From: Tieghemostelium lacteum
Lineage: Eukaryota > Evosea > Eumycetozoa > Dictyosteliales > Raperosteliaceae
Direction of reading: 5' to 3'
Assembly (NCBI GenBank): GCA_001606155.1
Contig: LODT01000031.1
Span: 434,001 to 498,000, forward strand
DNA length: 64,000 nucleotides
The notes under the pieces were generated by a model, which made no database searches, was not told where the DNA came from, and saw nothing but the letters and a program-made list of their open reading frames with translations. This document shows positions 54,824 through 64,000 of the stretch, in pieces. Position 1 is the stretch's first letter; each line of letters starts with the position of its first letter. The position numbers and the translations under genes were made by a program.

Positions 54824-55253
54824 GCAGTTTCCACGTTTAGATTATTTTCAAAAAAACAAAATTAATCTATAACATATTGAAACTTTTTTTTTTTTTTTCC
54901 ACCTTCGCTTCAGTACTTATACACCCTCATTAAATCCATTTGATATCAATACTCAAAATATTGTTTCATTGTAAATATTTAAAACCCCAAAATTAAAATT
55001 CTTTAAAAAAAAAATAAATAATCCAAATGCATCTTGTTTTTAAAAATATCAACTTTCAAATTTAATTTATGCATATCCTTAATATCTTATAAAAGAAAAT
55101 GATGATTAATTTGATTTAGCTACCACACTTGGTGTGGTAGTGGGTACTTTGATTTATTGTGAAAATGCAAAAAAAAAATTACAATACTTTGGGGGAGTGA
55201 GGGGTTGATGTTAATATAAATAGGAATAAAAGTGGGGTATTTTTGAGTATAAT
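54824..55253. other. Convergent intergenic region
   Basis: 430 nt between the 3' ends of the basic-tail protein gene and a secreted-protein gene. Contains T/A tracts and a small inverted repeat TACCACACTTGGTGTGGTA near 55120-55140; nothing else recognised. Confidence 0.6.
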
Positions 55254-56209
55254 TTAAGCTTGGTTTGGATTTGCAGTGTTTTGGTCAACACGATAGATAA
55301 AGTCATTAGCAAGACCTAAACCAAATTGTGAGATTGGAGTGAGAGAATATTTTCTAAAGTTACTTGGAATCTTGTTGATTGAAATACATGTTTTACCTTT
55401 AGAATCGACACCAGCCCATGCTACAAAAATCTTGAGGTTACAAAGTGCCTCTTCAGTGTCACAAACCATATTGTTTGCTTTGACAGCACATTGCTGATCG
55501 ATACATGTTCCACAATCCTTACAGATTTGTTCGTCTCTGTCACCATCCCAAATTGCATCTATAATAGTTCCTTTATCCAATTGTACAATGGCTGTAAAAT
55601 AGTTTACAAAAGCCTCTTGGTTAGGGTCATAAGTGTGTTTGGCTTCAAGTTCCAAAGACTCATAGGTAGTCACATTTTTAGTGACACTTTGGACTGTGCT
55701 ATATACATCAGGGTCTGGTAAAGGATTAGTGTTACATTGTGGGTCTGGGTTACGGGTACCATCAGTTACACATGGTAGTGACACAGTTTGTTTCTCCTCA
55801 AAATAGGTAATGATACTTCTATTACCTGGGAAAACTAGTGAAATTGTAATATTTGGATTTCTCATTAATGTTGCATTGGCTATAGTCATTCAACAACATA
55901 TTAGTATATCTATAAATCATCAAATGAATCATCAAATCAACACATACAATAGGGAATAGTCAGAGTTGTAAATTCATCTACACGAGGATGAAACTCAACT
56001 TCTGCTTCGAAACCTGTATAATTGTCGTGAAGTTTTAATTTACAATAACTCCATTCGTAACGTTCGAGTCCTCTAGTTATATTCCAACCTGTTGATCCCC
56101 TATTGACTTCTCCAGTCTCTAATTTTGGACCTTTATAAATCTGTGATGTATATAAACTGAAATGTAACTGTAATATAAATAATAGTAATAATATAAAATG
56201 AATTTTCAT
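55254..56209 (-). CDS. Secreted Cys-rich protein, unknown, two exons
   Basis: Exons 55948-56209 and 55254-55879 join in frame (295 aa). A signal peptide (MKIHFILLLLFILQLHFSLYTS) is followed by beta-rich sequence with many N-glycosylation sequons and a compact Cys cluster (QICKDCGTCIDQQC, then NNMVCDTEEALCNLKIFVAWAG). No transmembrane or GPI-like tail is visible. The look (long beta strands, one CxxCxxC-type knot) is that of a dictyostelid extracellular or vesicle-lumen protein; I do not recognise the family. Confidence 0.75.
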
Positions 56210-56528
56210 CTTTTTCTAAACTAGTTTCTGTGATTTCTCTATATATATATTTAAAGTCTAAAAAAAATTATATAATACTTTTGCGTGTGTGTGAAATCTA
56301 AAATATTTGATATTTACAACCACACCACTCTCTGTTAACTAATCGAAAAAAAAAATGACAACGTATAAAAAAAAAGAATCTCTTTTTTACATAACATTCC
56401 AAAATTTAATTTAATTTTGAAAATTTTTATTTGAATCAGTTGATTCTGCAAACACCGTGAAACTGTGAAATTATGATTCTTTGAGGTTTATTTGTGGTTA
56501 TAGTTATAACCTTTTTTTTTTTTATGTT
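56210..56528. other. Intergenic region
   Basis: 319 nt between the secreted-protein gene start and the 3' end of the triosephosphate isomerase gene. AT-rich with A and T runs; no gene seen. Confidence 0.55.
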
Positions 56529-57404
56529 TTAGAGTTTAGATGATTTAGATGAGACAGATTGAATAATGGTAATAAAACTAGCAGCAACTAAAGAAGCACC
56601 TCCGACTAGGAAACCATCAATTTCAGATTGTTGAGCTAGTTCAGCTGCGTTGGTGGCTGTTACGGAGCCTCCATAGAGAATACGTGTTTCAGAGGAAACT
56701 TTTTCATTTACTTTCTCAGCTAGCCATTTTCTAATGTAAACGTGAGCGTCTTGAGCTTGTTGTGGAGATGCTGTTACACCAGTACCAATAGCCCAAACTG
56801 GTTCGTAGGCTATAACAATATTCTTCCAATCCTCAACGGACAATGCAGTTGATAGTGAATGAAGTTGTTCATCTAATACCTTTTCAGTGTTATTTGCATT
56901 TCTGTCTGATAATTGTTCACCAACACAAAAGATGACTTGTAATTTTTGAGTGATAGAATGTTTGGTCTTTTTAGCAATGAGTTCATTACTCTCTTTGAAA
57001 ATGTGTCTTCTTTCAGAGTGACCTAGAATAACCCAATCCAAAGCAAGATCTCTTATCATCTCAGCTGAAATCTCACCAGTGAAAGCACCTTTACTCTCAC
57101 TATAACAGTTTTGTGCTGATACTGAAAATCTATCTCTATTAATTTGAGTGTTGGCATAATCTAGATATAAAGTTGGTGGTGCAATTACAACCTCTGTACA
57201 ATATCAATATTAGTATCAGTAGAGGTCTATATCATCGGTTCTTCCGATATGTATTCCGATAACATCAATTGTGTTTTATAGAAATTTACCAACTGTATCT
57301 TTTGGTGGGATATTTGCACAATTTAATGCCTCAATCAAGGATTTTAATGATTCTTTGTTACCATTACACTTGTGGTTACCACCAACTAAAAATCTTCTTG
57401 TCAT
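56529..57404 (-). CDS. tpiA: Triosephosphate isomerase, two exons
   Basis: Glycolytic enzyme interconverting dihydroxyacetone phosphate and glyceraldehyde 3-phosphate. Exon 1 is 57290-57404 and exon 2 is 56529-57193; joined in phase they give 259 aa. Catalytic His lies in VILGHSERR, catalytic Glu in IAYEPVWAIGTG, and the phosphate-binding LYGGSVTATNA and DGFLVGGASL loops are complete. Lysine of the first active-site loop is kept, but the usual NWKMNG reads NHKCNG, an uncommon variant. A small C-terminal Ser/Lys extension (SVSSKSSKL) ends in SKL, which matches a type 1 peroxisomal targeting signal; whether it is used is unknown. Confidence 0.95.
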
Positions 57405-57545
57405 CTTTTGCCTTGTTATTAAATTTTTGAACACAATTATTTGGAATTAAAAAATTTAAAAAAAATTCAACTACAAGTTTTGGTGAAGACAAAGTTAATT
57501 TTGTCGATGCTCTAATTCTCTGTAAAAAATAAATTGTTTAAGCAA

Positions 57546-58666
57546 ATGGCAGATTTTGAAACCCACAAATTAAAATTTCCTTGGTCAATATCAGAAAAAG
57601 AGTTTATAAAATTCAAAGAGTTAAATAACTTCACCTCAAAATACATTGACAATCATTGTATTGAAGTTCCTGAGGAAACTAGTATTGATTTATCACCTCT
57701 TCTTCCTCTTTTACCAATACATATTAATAACTCTGCGCTAACATTTTCAAAATCTTTACCTGAACTAATTAGCCTCAATGATCATCTCAATATTGAAACA
57801 TTGAATAGCTCAATAATCAATATCAAAAAAATGGCTGATCTTCCTACAAGACAGAATGGTCAAATGTGTAGCCAACTTTGTAATTGGACTAAATTAAAAA
57901 AATTTGCGCTTCCCAATGATTCAAGCTCCAAATTTCATTTAGTAGGACCTAATATAGACGGGATATTGTAAGATTAATTATAATTTTTAAAAAATTTACT
58001 TATAAAACTAAAATCTATTTAAAATTTAGTGGACCAGATGTTGCATACTTTCCTAGTGAGCAACATATGGCAATCAATATTGAAGAAAGAAAAAATAATA
58101 CGATCCCTGTTCCACCCAGCTATGTAATTGAAAACAGTTCCTATTCAGAAAGACCAAATAATAGTAGACAATATAAAATGAATAAAATGGTAATGTATAT
58201 GGAATGTGGAGTTCAATCCGGTGTCTTAGTGGATGGTAAATCAAGAGTAGCTGACCTATTTTGCAGAACCAAATTACTTCAACCCCAAATTGGTCCTAAT
58301 ATATTTACACACCCACAAGTCCAGGTACAAATACAACAAACACAGCAACAAATACTTCAATTACAAAATAGTATAATAGGTACCCAACAACTATTAAATG
58401 GTGGTCCTCTAAATGCATTAGAACAGCTTGCACTTACTACTCAATTAAATAAATTTCAAGATCAATATAATAACCTAAATAACAATCGTAATATATACTT
58501 TGAGAACATGACAGTTGTACCCAACCATCCTGATGTATGTCATATTTCTATTCCCTTTTGGAGCCAAGACCAATATCAACCCCAACACGGACCAAATTTG
58601 AATATCCATTGTATTGGTGATGTCAATGGTTTTCAATTGAATTTATCTTCTTATCCAATGATTTAA
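57546..58666 (+). CDS. Unknown protein, two exons
   Basis: Exons 57546-57967 and 58030-58666 join in frame (352 aa). The start at 57546 is the first ATG, after a CAA context. No signal peptide or membrane segment. The N-terminal part is helical (KFPWSISEKEFIKFKELNNF). The second exon mixes ordered-looking blocks (MVMYMECGVQSGVLVDGKSR and CHISIPFWSQDQYQ) with a Gln-rich helix (VQIQQTQQQILQLQ). No domain recognised; isolated Cys residues do not form a clear metal site. It is divergent from the triosephosphate isomerase gene, with 141 nt between start codons. Confidence 0.65.
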
Positions 58667-58987
58667 ATACATTAATCAATATAAAACAAAACTAAACTTA
58701 GTTGCTCCACAAATAGCTCTGTTACTCTTAATTGGTTTTCTTCCTTTCTTCAAAATAACTAGTACTTTTGGATCAATATCCTTTTTTTTTTTTTACAAAC
58801 TAGTTTTGTTTATCTATCTTCAGAGTTAAGATATCTTATTTTAACTCCCACTATAAACCCAGAAATATCTTTCTTTACAAAATTATAATATTTTCAATAT
58901 TTCTTTATAAAAATGCAAAATAGTTCTTTAGATATAATAGTTTGCATCAATAAAATAATTTCTAGATAAATTACTACTTTAGTTTAT
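58667..58987. other. Convergent intergenic region
   Basis: 321 nt between two convergent genes; AT-rich, T runs, no recognised feature. Confidence 0.55.
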
Positions 58988-60178
58988 TTATATACAAAAT
59001 AGCATTCTTCTGTTGTCTGCTCCATTTGGAGTGTCGCCATTTTGGTATTTCTTTTCATCACTAATTGATTTCAAAATTGCTTCTTTTGGTTTCATAATGT
59101 ATAATAATTCAACGACCAAACAAAATTCCAATGTATTGACAACTGAGGAGGTTATAAGTGCTCCTTTAGGTATCAAATAAAAATTCAAAAAGTAAAATAC
59201 TATAGATGGAATTAAACCAATAAATATTGAAACTTTATATAATTTGATAAAATATTAATATCAATTTAGGTTGACTGAGATTTTATAAAATATTATACAT
59301 ACCCGAAACAATGACAGTAGTTACACATAGTCTTTTTAGAGTTCTTTTCTTTTTTTCTTTATCAGCAGGTAGACTTTTAATTCTTTTGTAGAGCAATGAA
59401 CCGTAGATTGCAAATCCAGTTAGAATGGCCAAACATGAAATGGCTACAAAAATATTGTAAGAAAGTGAGAGATAAATGAGTGCACCTTGGTTATCATAAT
59501 GTGTAACTTCAAGTACCACTCTAAGAACTTCAAATGAAAACCAAATACTATTAGAGATGATAAAAACTGGTTTAGTTTTATCAACATAAAACAATCTACC
59601 ACGATTATCAATATTCTTTACATTGTGATATGTTCCTGCCCAATACAATAACAAAAGTTCATATGCTGTAAAAAGTACATAAATTGGAAAACCATAAAGA
59701 AACTTTGTAAAGACATACGGAAACTTTCCTAATGTTCCCCAAGGATCAACTGAAAAATAAATAATTCTAACTAGTATTTTGATTGAAATGGTTAATTATT
59801 TGTTTACTTTGAGTATTTCTATTAAAATTACATACATATACAAAATAGTAAAATAATTAAATGATTAATACATTTTAATTTATAAACAATCTTTTTAAAA
59901 TGCCAAAAATGGAAAGATTTGTATGTTTGATATATTGTATATAGCGTTAAAAGAATAAATGTTACTAGGAATATAATTCTATATGCTTGAAATCCACTCC
60001 AAACATAAATGTGAAATGGTTCATCACAAAATTTACCACCGACATATTGATTGCAATAACAAATATTTTCTACACAATATCCTCTATATGAACAATCTGC
60101 AGTTGTATTACAAAATGATGAGCTTGATGAGGATGATAGTGTTGAGTTTACTAGTGATATTGTGTCATTATTCGACAT
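58988..60178 (-). CDS. EGF-like domain plus seven-TM (TOM1/GPR137-like) protein, three exons
   Basis: Exons 59836-60178, 59303-59749 and 58988-59232 join in frame (344 aa). The N-terminus (Ser/Thr/Asn-rich, no clear signal peptide) leads into one EGF-like knot, CNTTADCSYRGYCVENICYCNQ then GGKFC. Seven hydrophobic helices follow, beginning FQAYRIIFLVTFILLTLYTI. The middle pair, VYFLFTAYELLLLYW-like then WFSFEVLRVVLEV, resembles the TOM1/THH1/GPR137 pattern also seen in the gene at 19969-21175. TM1 could act as a reverse signal anchor placing the EGF knot outside. Family assignment is tentative; topology is well supported. Confidence 0.68.
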
Positions 60179-61478
60179 TATTTTTGTAAATTTATGAATA
60201 AATAGGAATTGGAGAGAGGAAGAGTAGAGAAAAAGACAGAAAAGGAGAAACTAATAAATAAACTTGGGAAATATCATCAAAATGTTAAAGATGATATCAT
60301 ATATTGTATAGTATTTTTATAAATGAAATTAGAAGTTAAAAGAAGAAGAAGAAGAAGAACAACAAATAAATATTTAATTTAATTTATATTAACAATTGCT
60401 TTTTTTTTTATTATAATTACAGCAATTTTATAAATTGGGTGGAAGTGGACATTTAAATTCAAAATACTACTCAGTCTATAAATATTATTTATTTTTTTGA
60501 TGATGATGAAAGTGTGGTAGTAAAATAATAATACTATTCTCTATTATCAAAAAAATAATAATTATACTGGAGAGTATTTTGTAATCTTATGGATTCATGT
60601 GAATAAATAGATATGATCATATGGTGATATTTAAAATAGTTTGGTCAATAAAATCACTATCTGACAGACATTAATTATTTTAAATTTGTCGTATTTTTTT
60701 CACAATTGTGTGGGGTGATTTTGTGGGTGGTGTGAGTGTAAGGGGTGGTGGGACGGGGTATCTTTTCTTTTAACCCATATACATACAAATTATATCTAAT
60801 TTTCAAGTTGATCCAACATCAAAGTTTTATAAAAAAAAGAAATTGATTTGTTGTTGTATTTGTTTAAATTTAGTGGTGAGTGTGTAAGTTTAAAGATTTA
60901 AAAAAGTGAAAATAAAAGGTGTATTTAGCAAGATTTAAATAAATTAATATCATTAAAATTAATAAAATATTTAAATGTATGTTAAAATGTGATTTGAAGA
61001 TCTTATCTTAAACAGAATAGAGTTAAATTTTCATATTGGGATAAAAGACATAATTTTTAACAAAAAGTGAGAAAAGATAGATTAAAAAGAATGACTTTCA
61101 CACTACTGTCTCTTCACATCTAAACAATAATAAATAAAATATTCTTATTCACCTTTTTATGCTAAAATACAATTAAAGAAGATCATATTATCAAATTAAC
61201 AACTTGATATCTTTACATCTTCAAAGGTTATTTATATACAATATTATTGATAAAATAACTTGATTTTAAAAAATCACATCTAGATTGGAATTTGAATTAT
61301 AATTTTAGATTTTAAAAATAATAAATCAAAATTTGATGTAATTGTGTAGTTGAAATCATAGAGGTTTTTGATTTGGTAGTGTTGACTTTTTTTTTTAAAA
61401 TAATATCAAAAAATTGGGGTTGTTTCAATTTATTAAAAATTTTTTTACAACAACATCACCTCAGAGGTAATTTAAAAG
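60179..61478. other. Long non-coding region upstream of HMG-CoA synthase
   Basis: 1,300 nt without a supportable gene, the longest gap in the window. It includes a G-rich patch at about 60710-60765 on the + strand (GGGGTGATTTTGTGGGTGG and onward), a GAAGAA repeat near 60343-60360, and long AT stretches. TTGTGGGT at 60721-60728 is, on the minus strand, ACCCACAA, which fits the dictyostelid upstream element of class I small RNAs. The same octamer also occurs inside coding regions, so this is weak. Confidence 0.5.
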
Positions 61479-62882
61479 ATGTTGGAGAGGGTTCTACCAA
61501 AAAATGTTGGTATTCTAGGTATTGATATATATTTTCCACAACGATATGTAAATCAAAGTGAATTGGAACAATTTGATAAAGTACCATCAGGAAAATACAC
61601 GATAGGATTAGGTCAAGAGAACATGGCCTTTGTAGGAGACCGTGAGGATATTGTATCCATGTGTATGAGTTCTGTACATACACTAATGTCAAAGTACTCT
61701 ATATCCTATGACCAAATTGGTAGATTGGAAGTTGGCACAGAGACACTTATAGATAAGAGTAAATCAATTAAAAGTTGTCTCATGACTATGTTTCAGGAAC
61801 ATGGTAATACATCGATAGAGGGTGTAGATACCATTAATGCATGTTACGGTGGTACAAATGCACTGTTTAATAGTGTACAATGGGTTGAGTCATCGTATTG
61901 GGATGGACGTAGATTGGCATTAGTTGTCACTGGAGATATTGCAGTTTACAGTAAAGGTCCTGCACGTCCTACCGGTGGAGCTGGTGTAATTACAATGCTT
62001 ATCGGACCCAATGCCTCTATAGTAATGGAACCTTCACTCAGAGGTGTTCACATGGAAAATGTCTATGACTTTTATAAACCTCATATGGACTCTGAATACC
62101 CAATGGTTGACGGTAAACTCTCTATAGATTGCTTCATCAGAGCACTGGATATCTCCTACCACCAATACAGAAAACAATTTCAAAACAGGCACAACCAAAA
62201 CTTTACAATTGACGAACATGCAGATTTTGTAATATTTCATACACCATACAATAGACTGGTGCAAAAGGCTTTTGCAAGGTTGATTTACAATGATTTCTTG
62301 CACTCTAGTAAAAGTCGTCAGAAATATCAAAAATACCTACAGAAATTCGAGTCGTTGGCTCTGAGTAAAGAGTCTTTTGGAAATGTTGAATTGGATAAGG
62401 CATCTCTTGAGGCCTCTAAAGAGGAATATAAAGTAAAAGTTTTGCCATCAACATTGTTATCTAAACAATTGGGTAACAGTTACTGTGCATCTACTTATGC
62501 AAGTTTATTGTCACTTATAAGCACCAAAGCATCACAATTACAAGGAAAGAGAATACTAGTGTTTTCATATGGTTCTGGTTTAGCATCTTCCTTTTTCTCC
62601 TTTTCTGTGGATAATAATAACAATCCAAAATTCAGTAGCGAATCTATACGATCTCTATCCAGTATTCCTATTCGTCTACAAGCAAGAATCAAATCAACAC
62701 CTCAAAAATTTATTAGTGCACTCGAACTCAGAGAAAACCTCTCCAAAAGAAAAGAGTTGAGTTATCAACCAGTAGACTCAATTGATCACTTATTACCTGG
62801 TACTTTTTATCTGGAAAGCATTGATAAAAATGCAATTAGGTATTATAAATTAAAGGAAGATTTATTCACTTCAAAATTGTAA
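61479..62882 (+). CDS. hgsA: Hydroxymethylglutaryl-CoA synthase
   Basis: Condenses acetyl-CoA with acetoacetyl-CoA in the cytosolic mevalonate pathway. Catalytic residues are all visible: Glu88 (VGTETLIDKS), Cys122 (NACYGGTNALF) and His254 (IFHTPYNRLVQKAF); the GDIAVYSKGPARPTGGAG loop and the C-terminal FSYGSGLASSFFSF glycine loop are typical. No mitochondrial presequence, so a cytosolic form. 467 aa, single exon, complete, in the size range of eukaryotic enzymes. The symbol follows the Dictyostelium usage for this enzyme; which of the two amoebal paralogs it matches is not settled. Confidence 0.93.
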   Translation: MLERVLPKNVGILGIDIYFPQRYVNQSELEQFDKVPSGKYTIGLGQENMAFVGDREDIVSMCMSSVHTLMSKYSISYDQIGRLEVGTETLIDKSKSIKSCLMTMFQEHGNTSIEGVDTINACYGGTNALFNSVQWVESSYWDGRRLALVVTGDIAVYSKGPARPTGGAGVITMLIGPNASIVMEPSLRGVHMENVYDFYKPHMDSEYPMVDGKLSIDCFIRALDISYHQYRKQFQNRHNQNFTIDEHADFVIFHTPYNRLVQKAFARLIYNDFLHSSKSRQKYQKYLQKFESLALSKESFGNVELDKASLEASKEEYKVKVLPSTLLSKQLGNSYCASTYASLLSLISTKASQLQGKRILVFSYGSGLASSFFSFSVDNNNNPKFSSESIRSLSSIPIRLQARIKSTPQKFISALELRENLSKRKELSYQPVDSIDHLLPGTFYLESIDKNAIRYYKLKEDLFTSKL

Positions 62883-63221
62883 AAATTACTTGGCTCAATA
62901 AATAAATTAAAATATTTAGAAATATAATAATACATATAAATTTGTTTTTACATATTTAATTGATTTTTTTTTTATTTATACTTTTGTTTGTTTTGGTTAA
63001 TTACAAATGAGTCTAAAAAGGATTTAAGCTTTTTAAATTATTATATGTCTTGGTTGTTGATTGGGAGGAGAGGGAAAAAAAAAAAAAAAAAGAAATAATT
63101 TATGTTTGTTTGTTTGTATATATATATATGTATATATCTCTGTTGGGTTGGGTGTATGATAAATATGCGTATATAAATATCTAAGTTAAAATTTTTGTGG
63201 TTTTGGGGGTGGAGAATGATA
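62883..63221. other. Convergent intergenic region
   Basis: 339 nt between HMG-CoA synthase and the poly(A) polymerase-like gene. Contains an A19-type run at 63075 and a short TA/TG alternating stretch at 63115-63135; no gene seen. Confidence 0.55.
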
Positions 63222-64000
63222 TTACCAACCATATGGATCAGATTTCTTTTTTTGGTTGATATGGTTAGATGATTTGTTATCACTACTATCTTCATTGTCA
63301 CTGGATATAGGTGAACTGTTACTGTGATTAGGTGAACTTGAATTGGCTCCAGATTCAATCTCTGAATCTGAAGATGAAGAGTAATCAGAGTAAGAGTTAT
63401 TGTCATCAGATGATAAGCTAATAGCTTCATTTTCAGATTCTGAGCTGTTATCTTCACTACTGCTACTAGTATCCAATGTGACTATATCCTTCTCATTTGA
63501 AGAACTTTCATCACTACTACTGACACTAACAAATGTAGTGCTTGATGATTTGGGTTTAGAAGTTCCATATGTAGCAGAAACTGGATTCTTAATGAGTTCA
63601 TCCAAGTTTTTAACTAATGGTGGTAGTTGATTACTTTCCTCTTGAGTTTTACCATATTTGATAACTGAGTTTCTCTCTTTGGCAATCTGTTCAACTAATC
63701 TCTCTTCAATAATCTTTGATAATATAGTTGGGAATGAGATTTTAGAATACCGATCTTTTAACATTTCATTAGAGATAATCTTCAGTAGGGTATTAGTGAA
63801 TGCACCTCTGATGAATGGTATATTAAAACTGTTTCTTCCAACATCATTATCACGATCATGTGGGTCCAAAAGGGTCAAGGAAGTACCCCACTGTTCTTCT
63901 TTTACAAAATAGAAACCTCCATTCTCTAATGAGATACCATAGAGCGAATAGTTAAATGATCTACCATAGAGTTCAAAAAACTCTACTAACATTGCACCAT
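63222..64000 (-). CDS. Non-canonical poly(A) polymerase, TRF4/PAPD5-like (5' part outside window)
   Basis: Only the C-terminal part is in the window; the frame stays open to base 64000, so the ATG inside is not the start. The visible PAP-associated core MLVEFFELYGRSFNYSLYGI, then NGGFYFVKEE and DPHDRDNDVGRNSF, matches the central and nucleotide-recognition region of TRF4/TRF5/PAPD5. These enzymes add short A tails to nuclear RNAs for exosome decay (TRAMP complex). The nucleotidyltransferase Asp residues lie beyond the window. The C-terminal 130 residues are a Ser/Asp/Glu-rich disordered tail ending KKKSDPYGW. Confidence 0.85.
   Translation of the reverse strand, partial: GAMLVEFFELYGRSFNYSLYGISLENGGFYFVKEEQWGTSLTLLDPHDRDNDVGRNSFNIPFIRGAFTNTLLKIISNEMLKDRYSKISFPTILSKIIEERLVEQIAKERNSVIKYGKTQEESNQLPPLVKNLDELIKNPVSATYGTSKPKSSSTTFVSVSSSDESSSNEKDIVTLDTSSSSEDNSSESENEAISLSSDDNNSYSDYSSSSDSEIESGANSSSPNHSNSSPISSDNEDSSDNKSSNHINQKKKSDPYGW

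Noticed and set aside
55118-55142. Inverted repeat near TACCACACTTGGTGTGGTA as a terminator or transposon end
   Set aside because: Isolated, short, without target-site duplication or coding partner; eukaryotic 3' UTRs do not need such hairpins.
60600-60728. Possible class I small RNA downstream of an ACCCACAA element on the minus strand
   Set aside because: The octamer also occurs inside coding sequence (for example near 2798 and 20082), and no stem-forming RNA is evident at the expected distance.
1-64000. Mobile elements or virus-derived sequence
   Set aside because: No reverse transcriptase, integrase, transposase, capsid-type frame, terminal repeats or target duplications were seen anywhere in the window.

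Overview
This window is nuclear DNA of a social amoeba (dictyostelid). It is AT-rich, with even more AT-rich gaps. Introns are short (39 to about 85 nt), begin GT and end AG. Proteins carry Asn, Gln and Thr runs encoded by AAT, CAA and ACA. Start codons tend to follow runs of A, genes are packed closely, and dictyostelid-style secreted proteins occur beside conserved eukaryotic genes. Coding DNA looks less AT-extreme than in Dictyostelium discoideum, which would fit a Polysphondylium/Heterostelium- or Cavenderia-like species. I cannot fix the species from sequence alone. I see no transposon, LTR element, virus-like element, tRNA, rRNA or CRISPR array.

Layout. 0-12 kb: DNA ligase I (5' end off-window), a secreted protein, mitochondrial ketoacyl synthase, a small unknown, a B-box/Kelch protein, an OS-9-type ER lectin, pirin, a beta-helix surface protein and V-ATPase subunit E. 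12-24.6 kb: a plant-type F-box protein, an F-box/LRR-like ORF abutting an alpha-helical protein, glutaredoxin-3, a TOM1/GPR137-like seven-TM protein and a short Rrp5. 24.7-37.3 kb: a UBE3A-like HECT ligase with AZUL domain, Rab32-like GTPase, mitoribosomal uL23m, a GPR107-like seven-TM protein, a C2/RING/IBR protein ending in a MYCBP2-type RING-Cys-relay module, a four-TM protein, a small spliced gene and mevalonate kinase. 37.4-53.4 kb: a USP22/Ubp8-like protease, a mitochondrial membrane protein, a PP6 regulatory (SAPS-like) protein, a PX/F-box/pseudo-GTPase/CUE/VPS9 Rab5-type exchange factor, a coiled-coil ORF with an in-frame stop and an ankyrin-sirtuin. 54-64 kb: a small histone-H1-tail-like protein, a secreted protein, triosephosphate isomerase, an unknown gene, an EGF/seven-TM protein, HMG-CoA synthase and the 3' end of a TRF4/PAPD5-like poly(A) polymerase.

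How genes relate. There are no operons; neighbours are mostly independent. Recurrent themes are ubiquitin signalling (two unusual E3s, a deubiquitinase, F-box proteins), the endolysosomal system (V-ATPase E, Rab32, VPS9 GEF, GPR107-like) and the mevalonate pathway (HMG-CoA synthase and mevalonate kinase, 24 kb apart).

The most interesting loci are the hybrid E3 at 31283..34129, which keeps the catalytic residues of the MYCBP2 Cys-relay although it is built on a C2 + RING1-IBR scaffold, and the five-module Rab GEF at 45637..49500. Multi-exon models were built by hand from splice signals and reading-frame closure; none was checked against transcripts. Family names come from recognised motifs, not database searches.
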